From positions 1 through 21,450 of the forward strand of contig CAMFIW010000006.1 in the NCBI GenBank assembly GCA_945952355.1: 21,450 nucleotides of DNA, in the 5' to 3' direction. Below, in pieces: positions 7,564 through 14,252 of this stretch. The stretch is from an uncultured Phenylobacterium sp. GTDB taxonomy: Bacteria; Pseudomonadota; Alphaproteobacteria; Caulobacterales; Caulobacteraceae. Position numbers and translations under genes: made by a program. Each line of letters opens with the position of its first letter. Positions within the stretch are counted from its first letter, which is position 1. Below the pieces are notes generated by a model that was given only the letters and a program-made list of their open reading frames with translations, did not search any database and was not told the DNA's origin.

Positions 7564-7713
7564 TGTCATCCCGGATTCCACGCGAACGGCTTGTCCGGGA
7601 CCCATTCGCGCGGGGCCTTCCGGAGGGATCGGTGTCTATGGGTCCCGGGCTTCCGAGGAGCCTGTCCTCGGGTCGGCCTTCGGCCGAGCCCGGGAGCGGA
7701 AACCGGGATGACA
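7564..7713. repeat. 150-bp palindromic interspersed repeat (TGTCATCCCGG ... CCGGGATGACA)
   Basis: The ends TGTCATCCCGG (7564-7574) and CCGGGATGACA (7703-7713) are perfect inverted repeats of 11 bp. Inside lies a second perfect 11-bp pair, CCGGGACCCAT (7595-7605) and ATGGGTCCCGG (7638-7648), and a small hairpin TCGGCC-TTC-GGCCGA near 7674-7688. The element fills the space between the glycosyltransferase stop and the Nudix gene end and has no coding frame of its own. Its nested symmetry is like extragenic palindromic repeats or MITE-like elements found in many copies in alphaproteobacterial genomes; copy number cannot be judged from this window. It could also act as a transcript-end structure for the two convergent genes. 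Confidence 0.7.
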
Positions 7714-7727
7714 CCGGGAAGAGGGGA

Positions 7728-8354
7728 TCACCGCCACGCAAACACCGGCTGTTCGATTTCCGCCACGCGGGTGATGCGGCCGCAGACCAGTTCCCGGAGC
7801 TGGTAGACCATGGCGGCGGTCGGGGCGTGGATGTCGTGTTCACCGATGTTGAGGCGCAGGAGCGGGCGAGAGCTTTCCGGGATGGTCTCGAAGCTGACGG
7901 CCGCGTCGCGGGCGATGTGGTCGAGGCGGATGTGGTGGACGGAGGCGACCTCGGCCGGGTTGGGCGCCAGCGCGGCGGCGTCCTCGACCCAGACCACGAC
8001 CGGTGTGATCGCGTAGCCGGAGCGCGTCGGGTAGTCGTCGAGCACGCCCAGGATTTCGCTGGCCGCCGGGGCGAGTCCCAGTTCTTCGGCGAGTTCCCGC
8101 AGCGCAGATTGCTGCGCGGTCTCGCCCGGATCGCAGCGGCCGCCGGGCAAGGCCCACTGGCCGGCATGGGCGCGCAGGCTCGACGCGCGTCGGGTGATCA
8201 GGAATGCCGCCTCGCCCGAGCCGTCATCGGCCGCGACCAGGGTGAGCGCCACCGCCGCCGGCTTCAGCCCTTCGCCGTCATGGGTGATGCGCGGGAAGCC
8301 TGCGCACCGGGCGGCGAGGCTCGCGCGGAAGGCCGGGGTGAAGGGGTGGCTCAT
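7728..8354 (-). CDS. Nudix hydrolase, CoA-pyrophosphatase (NudL)-like
   Basis: A 208-aa protein with a perfect Nudix box GX5EX7REUXEEXGU at 72-94 (G72, E78, R86-E87, E90-E91, G93). Just before it, LITRRASSLRAHAGQWALPGG (52-72) matches the UPF0035-type signature of coenzyme A pyrophosphatases, where a region like LLT(K/R)RS..LR.H.GQ precedes the box. It probably hydrolyses CoA or acyl-CoA to phosphopantetheine and 3',5'-ADP with Mg or Mn, although other nucleoside diphosphate substrates are possible. It is a single leftward gene, convergent with the glycosyltransferase across the palindromic repeat. Family is certain; the CoA preference is inferred from the motif. Confidence 0.94.
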   Translation of the reverse strand: MSHPFTPAFRASLAARCAGFPRITHDGEGLKPAAVALTLVAADDGSGEAAFLITRRASSLRAHAGQWALPGGRCDPGETAQQSALRELAEELGLAPAASEILGVLDDYPTRSGYAITPVVVWVEDAAALAPNPAEVASVHHIRLDHIARDAAVSFETIPESSRPLLRLNIGEHDIHAPTAAMVYQLRELVCGRITRVAEIEQPVFAWR

Positions 8355-8521
8355 CCCATGGGGCTAGCGCGTCTGAGCGGGCGGGGAAAGGCGCGAGCCA
8401 TGGAAAATATCGGCGGGCGCGGGTGACGGCGTAGCCCACAGGATCTGGACCGCGAAAACACGAAAAGCACGAACGCTCAGCGGCGAGGCCGCGACGAGGG
8501 TGGTCGCGCTTCGCGCAGGCG

Positions 8522-8602
8522 TCAGAGGTGGTGTGTGCAGAAGGCGAGGAGGAGGATGAGGGGGATCGGGACGCCGATGGCCCAGAGGATGATGGAGCGC
8601 AT
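8522..8602 (-). CDS. 26-aa single-pass membrane microprotein (putative)
   Basis: ATG to TGA encodes MRSIILWAIGVPIPLILLLA followed by FCTHHL. The product is one hydrophobic helix with a basic Arg at position 2, a mid-helix VPIP, and a short His-rich tail, which looks like a designed transmembrane microprotein rather than a chance frame. AAGG lies 10 nt upstream of the ATG, a weak but plausible ribosome site. It stands alone in an otherwise non-coding 466-bp gap. I recall similar tiny membrane proteins with an IGVPIP-type core in other Alphaproteobacteria, but cannot name a family. The role is unknown; single-helix proteins of this size often modulate larger membrane complexes. Confidence 0.5.
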   Translation of the reverse strand: MRSIILWAIGVPIPLILLLAFCTHHL

Positions 8603-8684
8603 GGAAACGGTGCCTTGTGGTTTGTTCGGCTGAGCAAACGCGGAGCGCAGAGCGCCGTTCCGGGTCGCAGGGGGAGGCCCATTG

Positions 8685-8764
8685 CGGGGACGGGTTGATC
8701 AATTCTCCATTCCATCCAGATGTCGGCGGAGGGGAAGACCAACGAGTTGATCAACCTGTCCCCG
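8685..8764. repeat. 18-bp inverted repeat, large stem-loop or REP-like element
   Basis: CGGGGACGGGTTGATCAA (8685-8702) and TTGATCAACCTGTCCCCG (8747-8764) are inverted copies with one mismatch, which would be a G-U pair in one RNA strand, separated by 44 nt. The GGGGAC-GGTTGATCAA ends resemble the ends of REP/RAYT-type or MITE-like elements, but this is recollection, not a search result. It sits 56 bp upstream of the LuxR gene start, so it could also influence its expression. No transposase frame is seen. Confidence 0.6.
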
Positions 8765-8820
8765 AAATAGGACGCGGCGCGGGCGGTTGACGGGCGGCGG
8801 GGTTCACGCACCATCGGGGC

Positions 8821-9234
8821 ATGATCCGGACCGTGATCCTGTGGGGGCTGGTGCTGGCCGTCGGGGCGCTGGCCCTGCAATGGCTCGAATACCAGTACCT
8901 GGTGCGGGTCTTCTCACGGGATATCTATGTGGCCGCCATCGGCGTGCTGTTCGCTGCGGGCGGGGTGTGGGTCGGGTGGCGGCTGACCACCCGTCCGGGG
9001 CCGGAACGGTTCGAGCTCAACGCCCTGGCGCGCGACAGCCTCGGCCTGACGGGCCAGGAGATGCGCGTGCTGGAAGGACTGGCGGCCGGCCAGTCGAACA
9101 AGGAGATCGCCCGCGCTCTGGGCCTGTCGCCGAACACCGTGAAGACCCATCTGGCCAACCTGTTCGCCAAGCTCGACGTGCGCCGCCGCACCCAGGCGAT
9201 CGGCAAGGCGCGCGACCTGCGGCTCATCCCATGA
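8821..9234 (+). CDS. Membrane-anchored LuxR/GerE-type transcriptional regulator
   Basis: A 137-aa protein with two transmembrane helices (about 3-22 and 37-57) followed by a LuxR-type DNA-binding domain at 73-135: LTGQEMRVLEGLAAGQSNKE, the recognition helix SPNTVKTHLANLFAKL, and RRRTQAI. It has no receiver, PAS or autoinducer-binding domain, so the signal must come through the membrane part or a partner. The DUF4199 membrane protein gene lies 103 bp downstream on the same strand and is the likely partner. The ribosome site is weak (GGGG). Such membrane-tethered LuxR proteins are short compared with the usual 200-250 aa. The DNA-binding domain is certain; the two-protein sensing role is inferred. 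Confidence 0.92.
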   Translation: MIRTVILWGLVLAVGALALQWLEYQYLVRVFSRDIYVAAIGVLFAAGGVWVGWRLTTRPGPERFELNALARDSLGLTGQEMRVLEGLAAGQSNKEIARALGLSPNTVKTHLANLFAKLDVRRRTQAIGKARDLRLIP

Positions 9235-9337
9235 GCCGGCGCCGGATGGGCGATCCTGTCGATTTCACCCTTTTGGGCGATACCGTCCAGCGGCCGAAGG
9301 CGGCAGGCTCGGCGCGGCTTTTCTCGCGGAGGGGCGC

Positions 9338-9853
9338 ATGACCCGCATCATCCTCACCTATGGCCTCATCTCGGGCCTTGTCGTCATCCTGGGCAGTATC
9401 GGCGCCATCGTGCTGCACATGTCGAGCCTGTGGCTGGGCTATCTGATCATGCTGGTGGCGCTGTCCTCGATCCTAGTCGGCGTACGACAGCATCGCGATC
9501 GGGCGCTGGGCGGCGTGATCGGCTTCTGGCCCGCGCTCGGCATGGGGCTCGCCATCGCGGTGACCGCCTCGCTGGTCTATGTGGCGATCTGGGAAGTCTA
9601 CCTCGCCGCCACCCACTACGACTTCATGGACAAGTACGCGGAGGGCATCCTGCGCGCCAAGCGGGCGGCGGGCGTGAGTGGGGCGGCCTATGCGAAGGTC
9701 GTGGCGGAGATGCAGGCCATGAAGGCGCAGTATGCGAACCCGCTCTACCGGCTGCCGATGACCTTCCTGGAAATCTTCCCGGTGGGGCTGCTCGTGGCCC
9801 TGGTCTCGGCGGCGCTGCTCCGCAATCCGCGGTTCCTGCCGGCTCGAGGGTAA
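9338..9853 (+). CDS. DUF4199 family membrane protein
   Basis: A 171-aa integral membrane protein with about four transmembrane helices: around 5-27, 30-47, 63-86 and 144-163. Between helices three and four a 55-aa charged, helical segment (HYDFMDKYAEGILRAKRAAG and following) forms the soluble part. The pattern matches DUF4199 proteins. GGAGGGG lies 4-9 nt upstream of the ATG. It follows the membrane-anchored LuxR gene on the same strand, suggesting that it senses the membrane state or controls the regulator by direct contact. No enzymatic motif is seen. The family call is fairly sure; function unknown. Confidence 0.88.
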   Translation: MTRIILTYGLISGLVVILGSIGAIVLHMSSLWLGYLIMLVALSSILVGVRQHRDRALGGVIGFWPALGMGLAIAVTASLVYVAIWEVYLAATHYDFMDKYAEGILRAKRAAGVSGAAYAKVVAEMQAMKAQYANPLYRLPMTFLEIFPVGLLVALVSAALLRNPRFLPARG

Positions 9854-9877
9854 GGGACCACGCGCCTTCCCGGCGGC

Positions 9878-9937
9878 CCTCGCGGTTGGACGCGCCCCGC
9901 GGCCTGGGGGGCGCCGGCGATCCGGGGCGGCGCGAGG
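9878..9937. terminator. Possible nested hairpin between convergent genes
   Basis: CCTCGCG (9878-9884) pairs with CGCGAGG (9931-9937), and within it GCGCCCC (9892-9898) pairs with GGGGCGC (9908-9914). It lies between the DUF4199 stop and the end of the convergent alpha/beta hydrolase gene. There is no T-tract, so it is at best a weak or Rho-assisted end for both transcripts. Confidence 0.3.
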
Positions 9938-9944
9938 TCGGCGT

Positions 9945-10835
9945 TCAGGCGGGGCCGTATCCGAGGTCGGCGAGGAAATCGGCGAACAGATCGATCCAGC
10001 GGTCCACCGGCTGGCCCTGGCGCACCATGCCGAAGCCGTGCTGACCCCGGCGGAAGATGTGCAGCTCGGCCGGGCGGTCGGCGTCGGACCAGTCGCACCA
10101 CATCTGCTCGACGACGCGGAACAGCAGGCGGTCGTCCTGGGCGATGGCGGTGAACAGCGGCGGGGCGTCGGCGGGCACCGGGCGGCCCTGGGACTCGCCT
10201 CCATAGATCGGGGCGACGAAGGCGAGCGCCGGGGCGCGGGGATCCATCGCGATGTCGGCGGTCAGGAAGGCGCCGGCCGAGAAGCCGATCATGCCGACTT
10301 TGTCCGGCTGGACGCCGAACTCGGCGGCGCGGTCGCGGACGATGGCGATAGCGCGGCGGCCGTCCTCGGCCGCCACCTCGCGGGCGTGGCGGTAGGCCGG
10401 GGTGTCGACGAGCTCCTTGAAGGCGCGCGGCGCCTGGGCGCCCGGCAGGGGGGCGGCGAGGCGCTGGCCCTCCTCCATGCTGCGGGTCTGGAACTCGGCC
10501 GGGTCAGCGGGGGTGCCCATGACCCGGTACTTGAGCAGGAAGGCGGTGTAGCCGCGCTCGGCCAGCCACTTGGCGACGTCGACGCCCTCGTGCTGCCAGG
10601 CCAGGATGCGCCAGCCGCCGCCGGGGGCGACCACGACACCGACCCCGTTCGAGGCGACCTTGGGCCGGTAGACCGTCAGGGTCGGCTCGGAGATGTTGCG
10701 TAGCATGGGCGTGCCGATCGAGACCCCGCCGAAGCCGTTGAAGCTGGTCTCTGGGCCGACGCCCTCGATGGTGGACGGCGGGCCTTCCGGCCAGAGCGGG
10801 ATCGCCTGCGGGGACAGTTGGGCGTCGTCGGCCAT
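9945..10835 (-). CDS. Alpha/beta hydrolase (acetyl esterase/BD-FAE-like)
   Basis: A 296-aa soluble hydrolase. The ATG at 10835 is preferred because AAGAGGAGGA ends 6 nt upstream; longer frames reaching 10943 lack such a site. The oxyanion-loop region is VVVAPGGGWRIL (about 67-78), resembling HGGG. The nucleophile elbow is GFSAG at 184-188 with S186. The likely acid is the DD pair at 234-235, and the histidine is in GQHGFG at 266. The set resembles acetyl-xylan or carbohydrate-ester esterases and dienelactone-hydrolase relatives, but no signal peptide is present, so it acts in the cytoplasm. The substrate is unknown. It is divergent from the YCII gene. Confidence 0.92.
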   Translation of the reverse strand: MADDAQLSPQAIPLWPEGPPSTIEGVGPETSFNGFGGVSIGTPMLRNISEPTLTVYRPKVASNGVGVVVAPGGGWRILAWQHEGVDVAKWLAERGYTAFLLKYRVMGTPADPAEFQTRSMEEGQRLAAPLPGAQAPRAFKELVDTPAYRHAREVAAEDGRRAIAIVRDRAAEFGVQPDKVGMIGFSAGAFLTADIAMDPRAPALAFVAPIYGGESQGRPVPADAPPLFTAIAQDDRLLFRVVEQMWCDWSDADRPAELHIFRRGQHGFGMVRQGQPVDRWIDLFADFLADLGYGPA

Positions 10836-10960
10836 GTGGGGTTCCTCCTCTTTTGCGGCATCTTTCCCCCATCTCGCGGTTTCGGCCACAAAAACGCGAC
10901 GTCTTGTCGATTCCGTGAGCGACCGGGCGACCAGGGACGCCACAAAGGAAGGGAAGCCCG

Positions 10961-11326
10961 ATGCAGTTCGCCTGCCTGATCTATTTCGATCCCAAGCGCG
11001 TGTTCGACGGCAGCGCCGAGAGCAACGCGGTGTTGGCCGATGTCGGCCCGCACAACGAGGCCCTGCGCGCGGCGGGCCAGTGGGTCGGCGGCCATGCCCT
11101 GGTCCTGCCGAACGAGGCCTTCACCGTGGACGTGCGCGACGGCAAGGCCTCGATCACCGACGGGCCGTTCATGGAGACGCGCGAGATGCTGGGCGGAATC
11201 ACCTTGATCGAGGCCGACAGCCGCGAAGCGGCGGCGGAAATCGCGGCGGGCATTCCGTTCGCTCGGGTGGGCAAGATCGAGGTCCGGCCGCTGGTGGACT
11301 TCTCCAAGCCGCGGCCGGTGTTTTAG
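10961..11326 (+). CDS. YCII-related (DGPF) domain protein
   Basis: A 121-aa ferredoxin-like alpha/beta protein of the YCII superfamily. It begins MQFACLIYFDPK and contains HNEALRAAGQWVGGHAL, the hallmark TDGPFMETREMLGGITLIEA and the helix SREAAAEIAAGIPFAR. AAGGAAGGG lies just upstream. In many bacteria this family sits beside an ECF sigma factor gene, where it is an accessory; no sigma factor is present here, so it is a solitary copy. It may be a small monooxygenase-like or binding protein; no reaction is established. It is transcribed away from the alpha/beta hydrolase. Confidence 0.93.
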   Translation: MQFACLIYFDPKRVFDGSAESNAVLADVGPHNEALRAAGQWVGGHALVLPNEAFTVDVRDGKASITDGPFMETREMLGGITLIEADSREAAAEIAAGIPFARVGKIEVRPLVDFSKPRPVF

Positions 11327-11443
11327 CCACGGTTCGGGTTGACGAGTGTTGCGATTGGGCCACTCTCGCGGCCGAGCCGGGCTGCAAGGGGCGCCCGCGT
11401 TAGGGCCTTGGCGACGATCCCCGGCGATAGAGGAGGCATTGTC

Positions 11444-11779
11444 ATGTTTGCTCGAGGCCTAACCATGAATATTCAACTGAAAGCGCTCGCCGCGGCGGCC
11501 GTTCTCGCCGCGCTGTCGACCCCGGCCCTCGCCGCCGATCCGGTCATCGTGAAACTGGCCGCCCCGCTGGCCGCGCCTCAGAAGGTCGTCGCCGGCGGCG
11601 CCATCTTCTCCTGCGCCGGCGAAGCCTGTGTGGCCACCAACCCGGCGAGCGGTACGGCCGACTTCGCCACCTGCAAGATCGTGGTCCGCTCCGTGGGCGC
11701 GGCGACGTCGTTCGGCACCGCGGCCTCGCCGCTGCCGGCCGACCGCCTGGCGGCCTGCAACGAGTCGGCCAAGAAGTAG
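11444..11779 (+). CDS. Secreted small cysteine-containing protein (CC_3452-like)
   Basis: A 111-aa precursor with an N-terminal signal peptide: a basic start, then LKALAAAAVLAALSTPALAA with probable cleavage after ALA. The ATG at 11444 is chosen for its perfect AGGAGG 7 nt upstream; a second ATG at 11465 would give a shorter but still complete signal peptide. The mature part starts as a beta strand (DPVIVKLAAP), followed by VVAGGAIFSCAGEACVATNP and TCKIVVRSVGA, with four cysteines that could form two disulfides in the periplasm. It resembles the small CC_3452 family of Caulobacterales proteins, function unknown. Two hairpins follow the stop. Confidence 0.85.
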   Translation: MFARGLTMNIQLKALAAAAVLAALSTPALAADPVIVKLAAPLAAPQKVVAGGAIFSCAGEACVATNPASGTADFATCKIVVRSVGAATSFGTAASPLPADRLAACNESAKK

Positions 11780-11788
11780 GATGCTTGC

Positions 11789-11813
11789 CAGGCCCGCCGC
11801 ATCTGCGGGCCTG
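11789..11813 (+). terminator. Hairpin after the secreted protein gene
   Basis: CAGGCCCGC (11789-11797) and GCGGGCCTG (11805-11813) form a perfect 9-bp stem with a 7-nt loop, 10 nt after the stop codon. There is no T-tract, so it may act with the stronger hairpin downstream. Confidence 0.5.
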
Positions 11814-11828
11814 GGCTGAAAGCTCATG

Positions 11829-11858
11829 GAAGGCCGTCCCCCGCGCGGGGCGGCCTTC
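11829..11858. terminator. Strong GC-rich hairpin, candidate terminator
   Basis: GAAGGCCG-TCCC pairs with GGGG-CGGCCTTC (11829-11840 with 11847-11858), a 12-bp stem including one G-U pair, with a 6-nt loop. It has only two T residues at the 3' side, typical of high-GC genomes. It ends the transcript of the small secreted protein. The remaining 137 bp up to the DUF35 gene hold no feature I can name. Confidence 0.6.
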
Positions 11859-11995
11859 GCACGCGTCCGCGGGACGCCATTCCCGTGCGCCTCCCCCAAC
11901 GTCCCCATCGACAAGGCCGCTCGCGTCGGCTTTGCTGCGCCGCCCTCCATTTGAGGGCCACAGCTCAACGACCTGATTGGGGATGAATTTCGATC

Positions 11996-12403
11996 ATGCC
12001 ACCTAGGATACTGCCCGAACCCACGCCGGAGACCCGGCATTTCTGGGACGGGTGCCGCGAGGGCGAGCTCCGCCTCCAGCGCTGCACCGAATGCAAGCAC
12101 AGCTATTTCCCGCCGCGCGCCTTCTGCCCGAAGTGCGCCAGCCGCGAGGTCGAGGTCTATCCGGCCAGCGGCAAGGCCGTGCTGTACTCCTACGTCATCA
12201 ACCACCGCCCGCGCCCCGACATGGGGACCGAGCCCTACGCCATCGCGGTGGTGCAGCTCGACGAGGGCCCGCGGATGATGACCAACATCGTGGGCTGCCC
12301 GCAGACCCCCGAGGCGCTGGTGCTCGACATGCCGGTCAAGGTGACGTTCGAGAAGCAGAACGACGACATCACCCTGCCGTTCTTCGAACCGGCCAAGGCC
12401 TGA
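11996..12403 (+). CDS. DUF35 zinc-ribbon/OB-fold protein, thiolase partner
   Basis: A 135-aa protein with an N-terminal helix (ETRHFWDGCREGELRLQRC), a zinc ribbon with C30, C33, C44 and C47 (CTEC and CPKC), and a C-terminal OB fold (SYVINHRP, PYAIAVVQLDEGPRMMTNIV, PVKVTFEK). DUF35 proteins bind acyl-CoA and form complexes with thiolase-fold proteins; in actinobacterial steroid degradation such a domain pairs with the aldolase Ltp2. The next gene, 13 nt downstream, is that thiolase partner, so a heteromeric complex is very likely. The exact reaction is not fixed by the sequence. Confidence 0.94.
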   Translation: MPPRILPEPTPETRHFWDGCREGELRLQRCTECKHSYFPPRAFCPKCASREVEVYPASGKAVLYSYVINHRPRPDMGTEPYAIAVVQLDEGPRMMTNIVGCPQTPEALVLDMPVKVTFEKQNDDITLPFFEPAKA

Positions 12404-12416
12404 AGGGGACAGACAG

Positions 12417-13556
12417 ATGAAGCCTAAATCCGTCGCGGTCGTCGGGGCCGCTGAAACCACCCGCATGGGCAAGATTCCGGACGTCTCGGTGATCCAGCTA
12501 CACGCCGATGCAGCGCTCAACGCCATTGCCGATGCCGGCCTCAAGCTCTCGGACATCGACGGCATCGCCACCGCCGTCGAGACGCCGCAGCAGATCGCGC
12601 ATTATCTCGGCATCACGCCAACCTGGGTCGATGGCACCTCGGTCGGTGGCTGCTCGTTCATGCTGCATGTTCGCCACGCGGCGGCGGCGATCAACGAGGG
12701 CCTGGCCAAGACCATCCTGATCACCCACGGGGAGTCGGGCCGTTCGCGGGTCGGCGCCGGCGGCTTCGGCCGCGCGCCGTCGAGCCTGATGGGCCAGTTC
12801 GAGATGCCCTATGGCGTGACCAGCCCCCCGACCATGTTCACGGTGCCGGTGCTTCGCTACATGAAGACCTACGGCGTGACCGAGGAGGACCTGGCCAATG
12901 TGGCGGTGGTCCAGCGGGAGTGGGCGGCGCTGAACCCGCGCGCCAGCTTCAAGGACCCGATCACCATCAACGACGTCCTGAACTCGCCGATGATCGCCTG
13001 GCCGTTCCGGATGCTGATGTGCTGCCTCGTCACCGACGGCGGCGGCGCGCTGATCCTGACCAGCGCCGAGCGCGCCAAGGACTTCCCGCAGAAGCCGGTC
13101 TACATCCTGGGCACGGGCGAGAGCGTCGAGACCCCGATGGTCAGCCAGATGGAGGACTTCACCTCCTCCAAGGCCTTCCGCGTCTCGGGCAAGAAGGCGT
13201 TCGACGAGGCGGGGATCAAGCATTCCGACGTCGACCACCTGATGATCTACGACGCCTTCGCCCACCTGCCGCTCTACGGCCTGGAGGACCTGGGCTTCGT
13301 GAAGCCGGGCGAGGCCAAGGACTTCATCAATGAGCGCAACACCGCGATCGGCGGCAAGCTGCCGCTGAACACCAACGGCGGCGGCCTCTCCTACATGCAC
13401 TCGGGCATGTACGGGATGTACGCCCTGCAGGAGTCGGTGCGCCAGATGCGGGGCATCGCGCCCGCCCAGGTGAAGGACGCCAAGATCAGCGTCGCCCACG
13501 GCGTCGGCGGCATGTTCGCCGCCTCGGGCACGGTGGTGTTCACGAACGAAGCCTAA
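12417..13556 (+). CDS. Thiolase-fold lipid-transfer-type protein, DUF35 partner
   Basis: A 379-aa thiolase-superfamily protein with two halves, 1-230 and 231-379. The first active-site loop reads DGTSVGGCSFMLHVRHAAAA (72-91), lacking the usual N-x-x-C-x-S-G order; the nearest Cys is C79 and by my alignment the nucleophile position is Ser75. The region that is GHP in thiolases reads GGGLSYMHSGMYG, and the last loop is AHGVGGMFAASG in place of CxGGGxG. These losses fit SCP-x/Ltp2-like proteins, which are retro-aldolases or non-thiolytic enzymes, not classical thiolases. It follows the DUF35 gene in one operon and ends at a strong terminator. Family certain; reaction inferred. Confidence 0.93.
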   Translation: MKPKSVAVVGAAETTRMGKIPDVSVIQLHADAALNAIADAGLKLSDIDGIATAVETPQQIAHYLGITPTWVDGTSVGGCSFMLHVRHAAAAINEGLAKTILITHGESGRSRVGAGGFGRAPSSLMGQFEMPYGVTSPPTMFTVPVLRYMKTYGVTEEDLANVAVVQREWAALNPRASFKDPITINDVLNSPMIAWPFRMLMCCLVTDGGGALILTSAERAKDFPQKPVYILGTGESVETPMVSQMEDFTSSKAFRVSGKKAFDEAGIKHSDVDHLMIYDAFAHLPLYGLEDLGFVKPGEAKDFINERNTAIGGKLPLNTNGGGLSYMHSGMYGMYALQESVRQMRGIAPAQVKDAKISVAHGVGGMFAASGTVVFTNEA

Positions 13557-13582
13557 GCCGCTTCAACGACTTACCGCACTTT

Positions 13583-13624
13583 TGCTGCGCTCGGACCAAG
13601 AGGTCCGGGCGCAGCATTTTCTTT
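13583..13624 (+). terminator. Rho-independent terminator of the DUF35-thiolase operon
   Basis: TGCTGCGCTCGGACC (13583-13597) pairs with GGTCCGGGCGCAGCA (13602-13616), a 15-bp stem with one G-U pair and the tetraloop AAGA, followed by TTTTCTTT. It starts 26 nt after the thiolase stop. This is the best terminator in the window. The HAD-type pseudogene begins 28 nt further on and so must be transcribed separately. Confidence 0.93.
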
Positions 13625-13652
13625 GAGGCGGGGATCGGCGATCTTCCACCCC

Positions 13653-14252
13653 ATGCTGACCCTGCTCCTCGACATCGGCGGCGTGTTCTATTTGGGGCGG
13701 CCGGACGGGGCGTTCTGGGCGCGATGGGCCTCCGAAGCGCGCATGACGTCGGACGCGCTGCACGCGGAGTTCTGGCACGGGCCGGACATCGAGGCGGCCA
13801 ATGTGGGCGCCATCGACGCGACCGAATATCACCACCGCGCGGGCGCCCGAATGGGCCTGTCGCCGGACTTGGTCAGGGCGATGACCGAGGAGGCCTTCCT
13901 CGCCGAGCCAAACCACGCCTTCGCTGGCTTCCTGCGCGGCCTGCGCGCCGAGGGGCTGGCCGTCTCGGCCCTCACCAACAGCTGGTCCAGCGAAGCGCAG
14001 TTGAAGGCGCGGCCGTTGCTGTCCGGCCTGTTCGACTAGGTGATCTCGTCCTGCGAGGTCGGCCTGACCAAGCCCGATCCGGCGATCTTCCGCCTGACCC
14101 TGGAACGGCTGGGCGTGGACGCGGGCGAGGTGCTGTTCGTCGACGACACGCCAGGACATGTCGAGGTGGCAAGAGCGCTGGGGATCGGCGGCCTCTGCTT
14201 CGAGGCCACCGCCCAGGCCTGCGCCGACATCCGCGGCTGGATGTCAGCCTAG
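13653..14252 (+). pseudogene. HAD-superfamily hydrolase (epoxide-hydrolase-N-like) interrupted by an in-frame TAG
   Basis: One continuous reading frame of 200 codons is broken only by TAG at 14037-14039 (codon 129). Upstream, MLTLLLDIGGVF gives motif I (D7, with GG where many phosphatases have the second D) and ALTNSW motif II (T108). Downstream, without any frame shift, come CEVGLTKPDPAIF with motif III Lys (K140) and VLFVDDTPGH with motif IV (D164, D165), ending in RGWMSA. Homologues usually have a residue such as Glu at this point (FDEV..S), so GAG to TAG is the simplest change. The halves of 128 and 70 aa each lack catalytic motifs. A GTG follows directly after the TAG and could restart translation. 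It overlaps the convergent gene by 9 bp. A sequencing error is the alternative. Confidence 0.88.

Larger units (their letters stand above)
8355..8820. other. 466-bp gene-poor intergenic region with microprotein ORF and inverted repeat
   Basis: This stretch has no standard-length gene. It holds a short run of CGAAAA-type units (8451-8474: CGCGAAAACA, CGAAAAGCA, CGAAC at 8-9 nt spacing), a likely 26-codon microprotein gene on the minus strand (8522-8602), and an 18-bp inverted repeat (8685-8764). The longer antisense frames crossing it lack codon bias, ribosome sites and recognisable domains. It is more AT-rich in places than the surroundings and probably also contains the promoters for the Nudix gene (leftward) and the LuxR gene (rightward), which I could not locate. 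Confidence 0.7.

Noticed and set aside
7349..8167. 272-codon minus-strand frame crossing the palindromic repeat
   Set aside because: Ser/Pro/Arg-rich translation in the wrong frame of the Nudix gene and of the glycosyltransferase.
8278..8880. 200-codon minus-strand frame over the gap 8355-8820
   Set aside because: It overlaps both the Nudix and the LuxR genes, crosses the inverted repeat, has no domain and no ribosome site.
12498..13499. 333-codon minus-strand frame
   Set aside because: It is the complement of the thiolase gene and has no motif.
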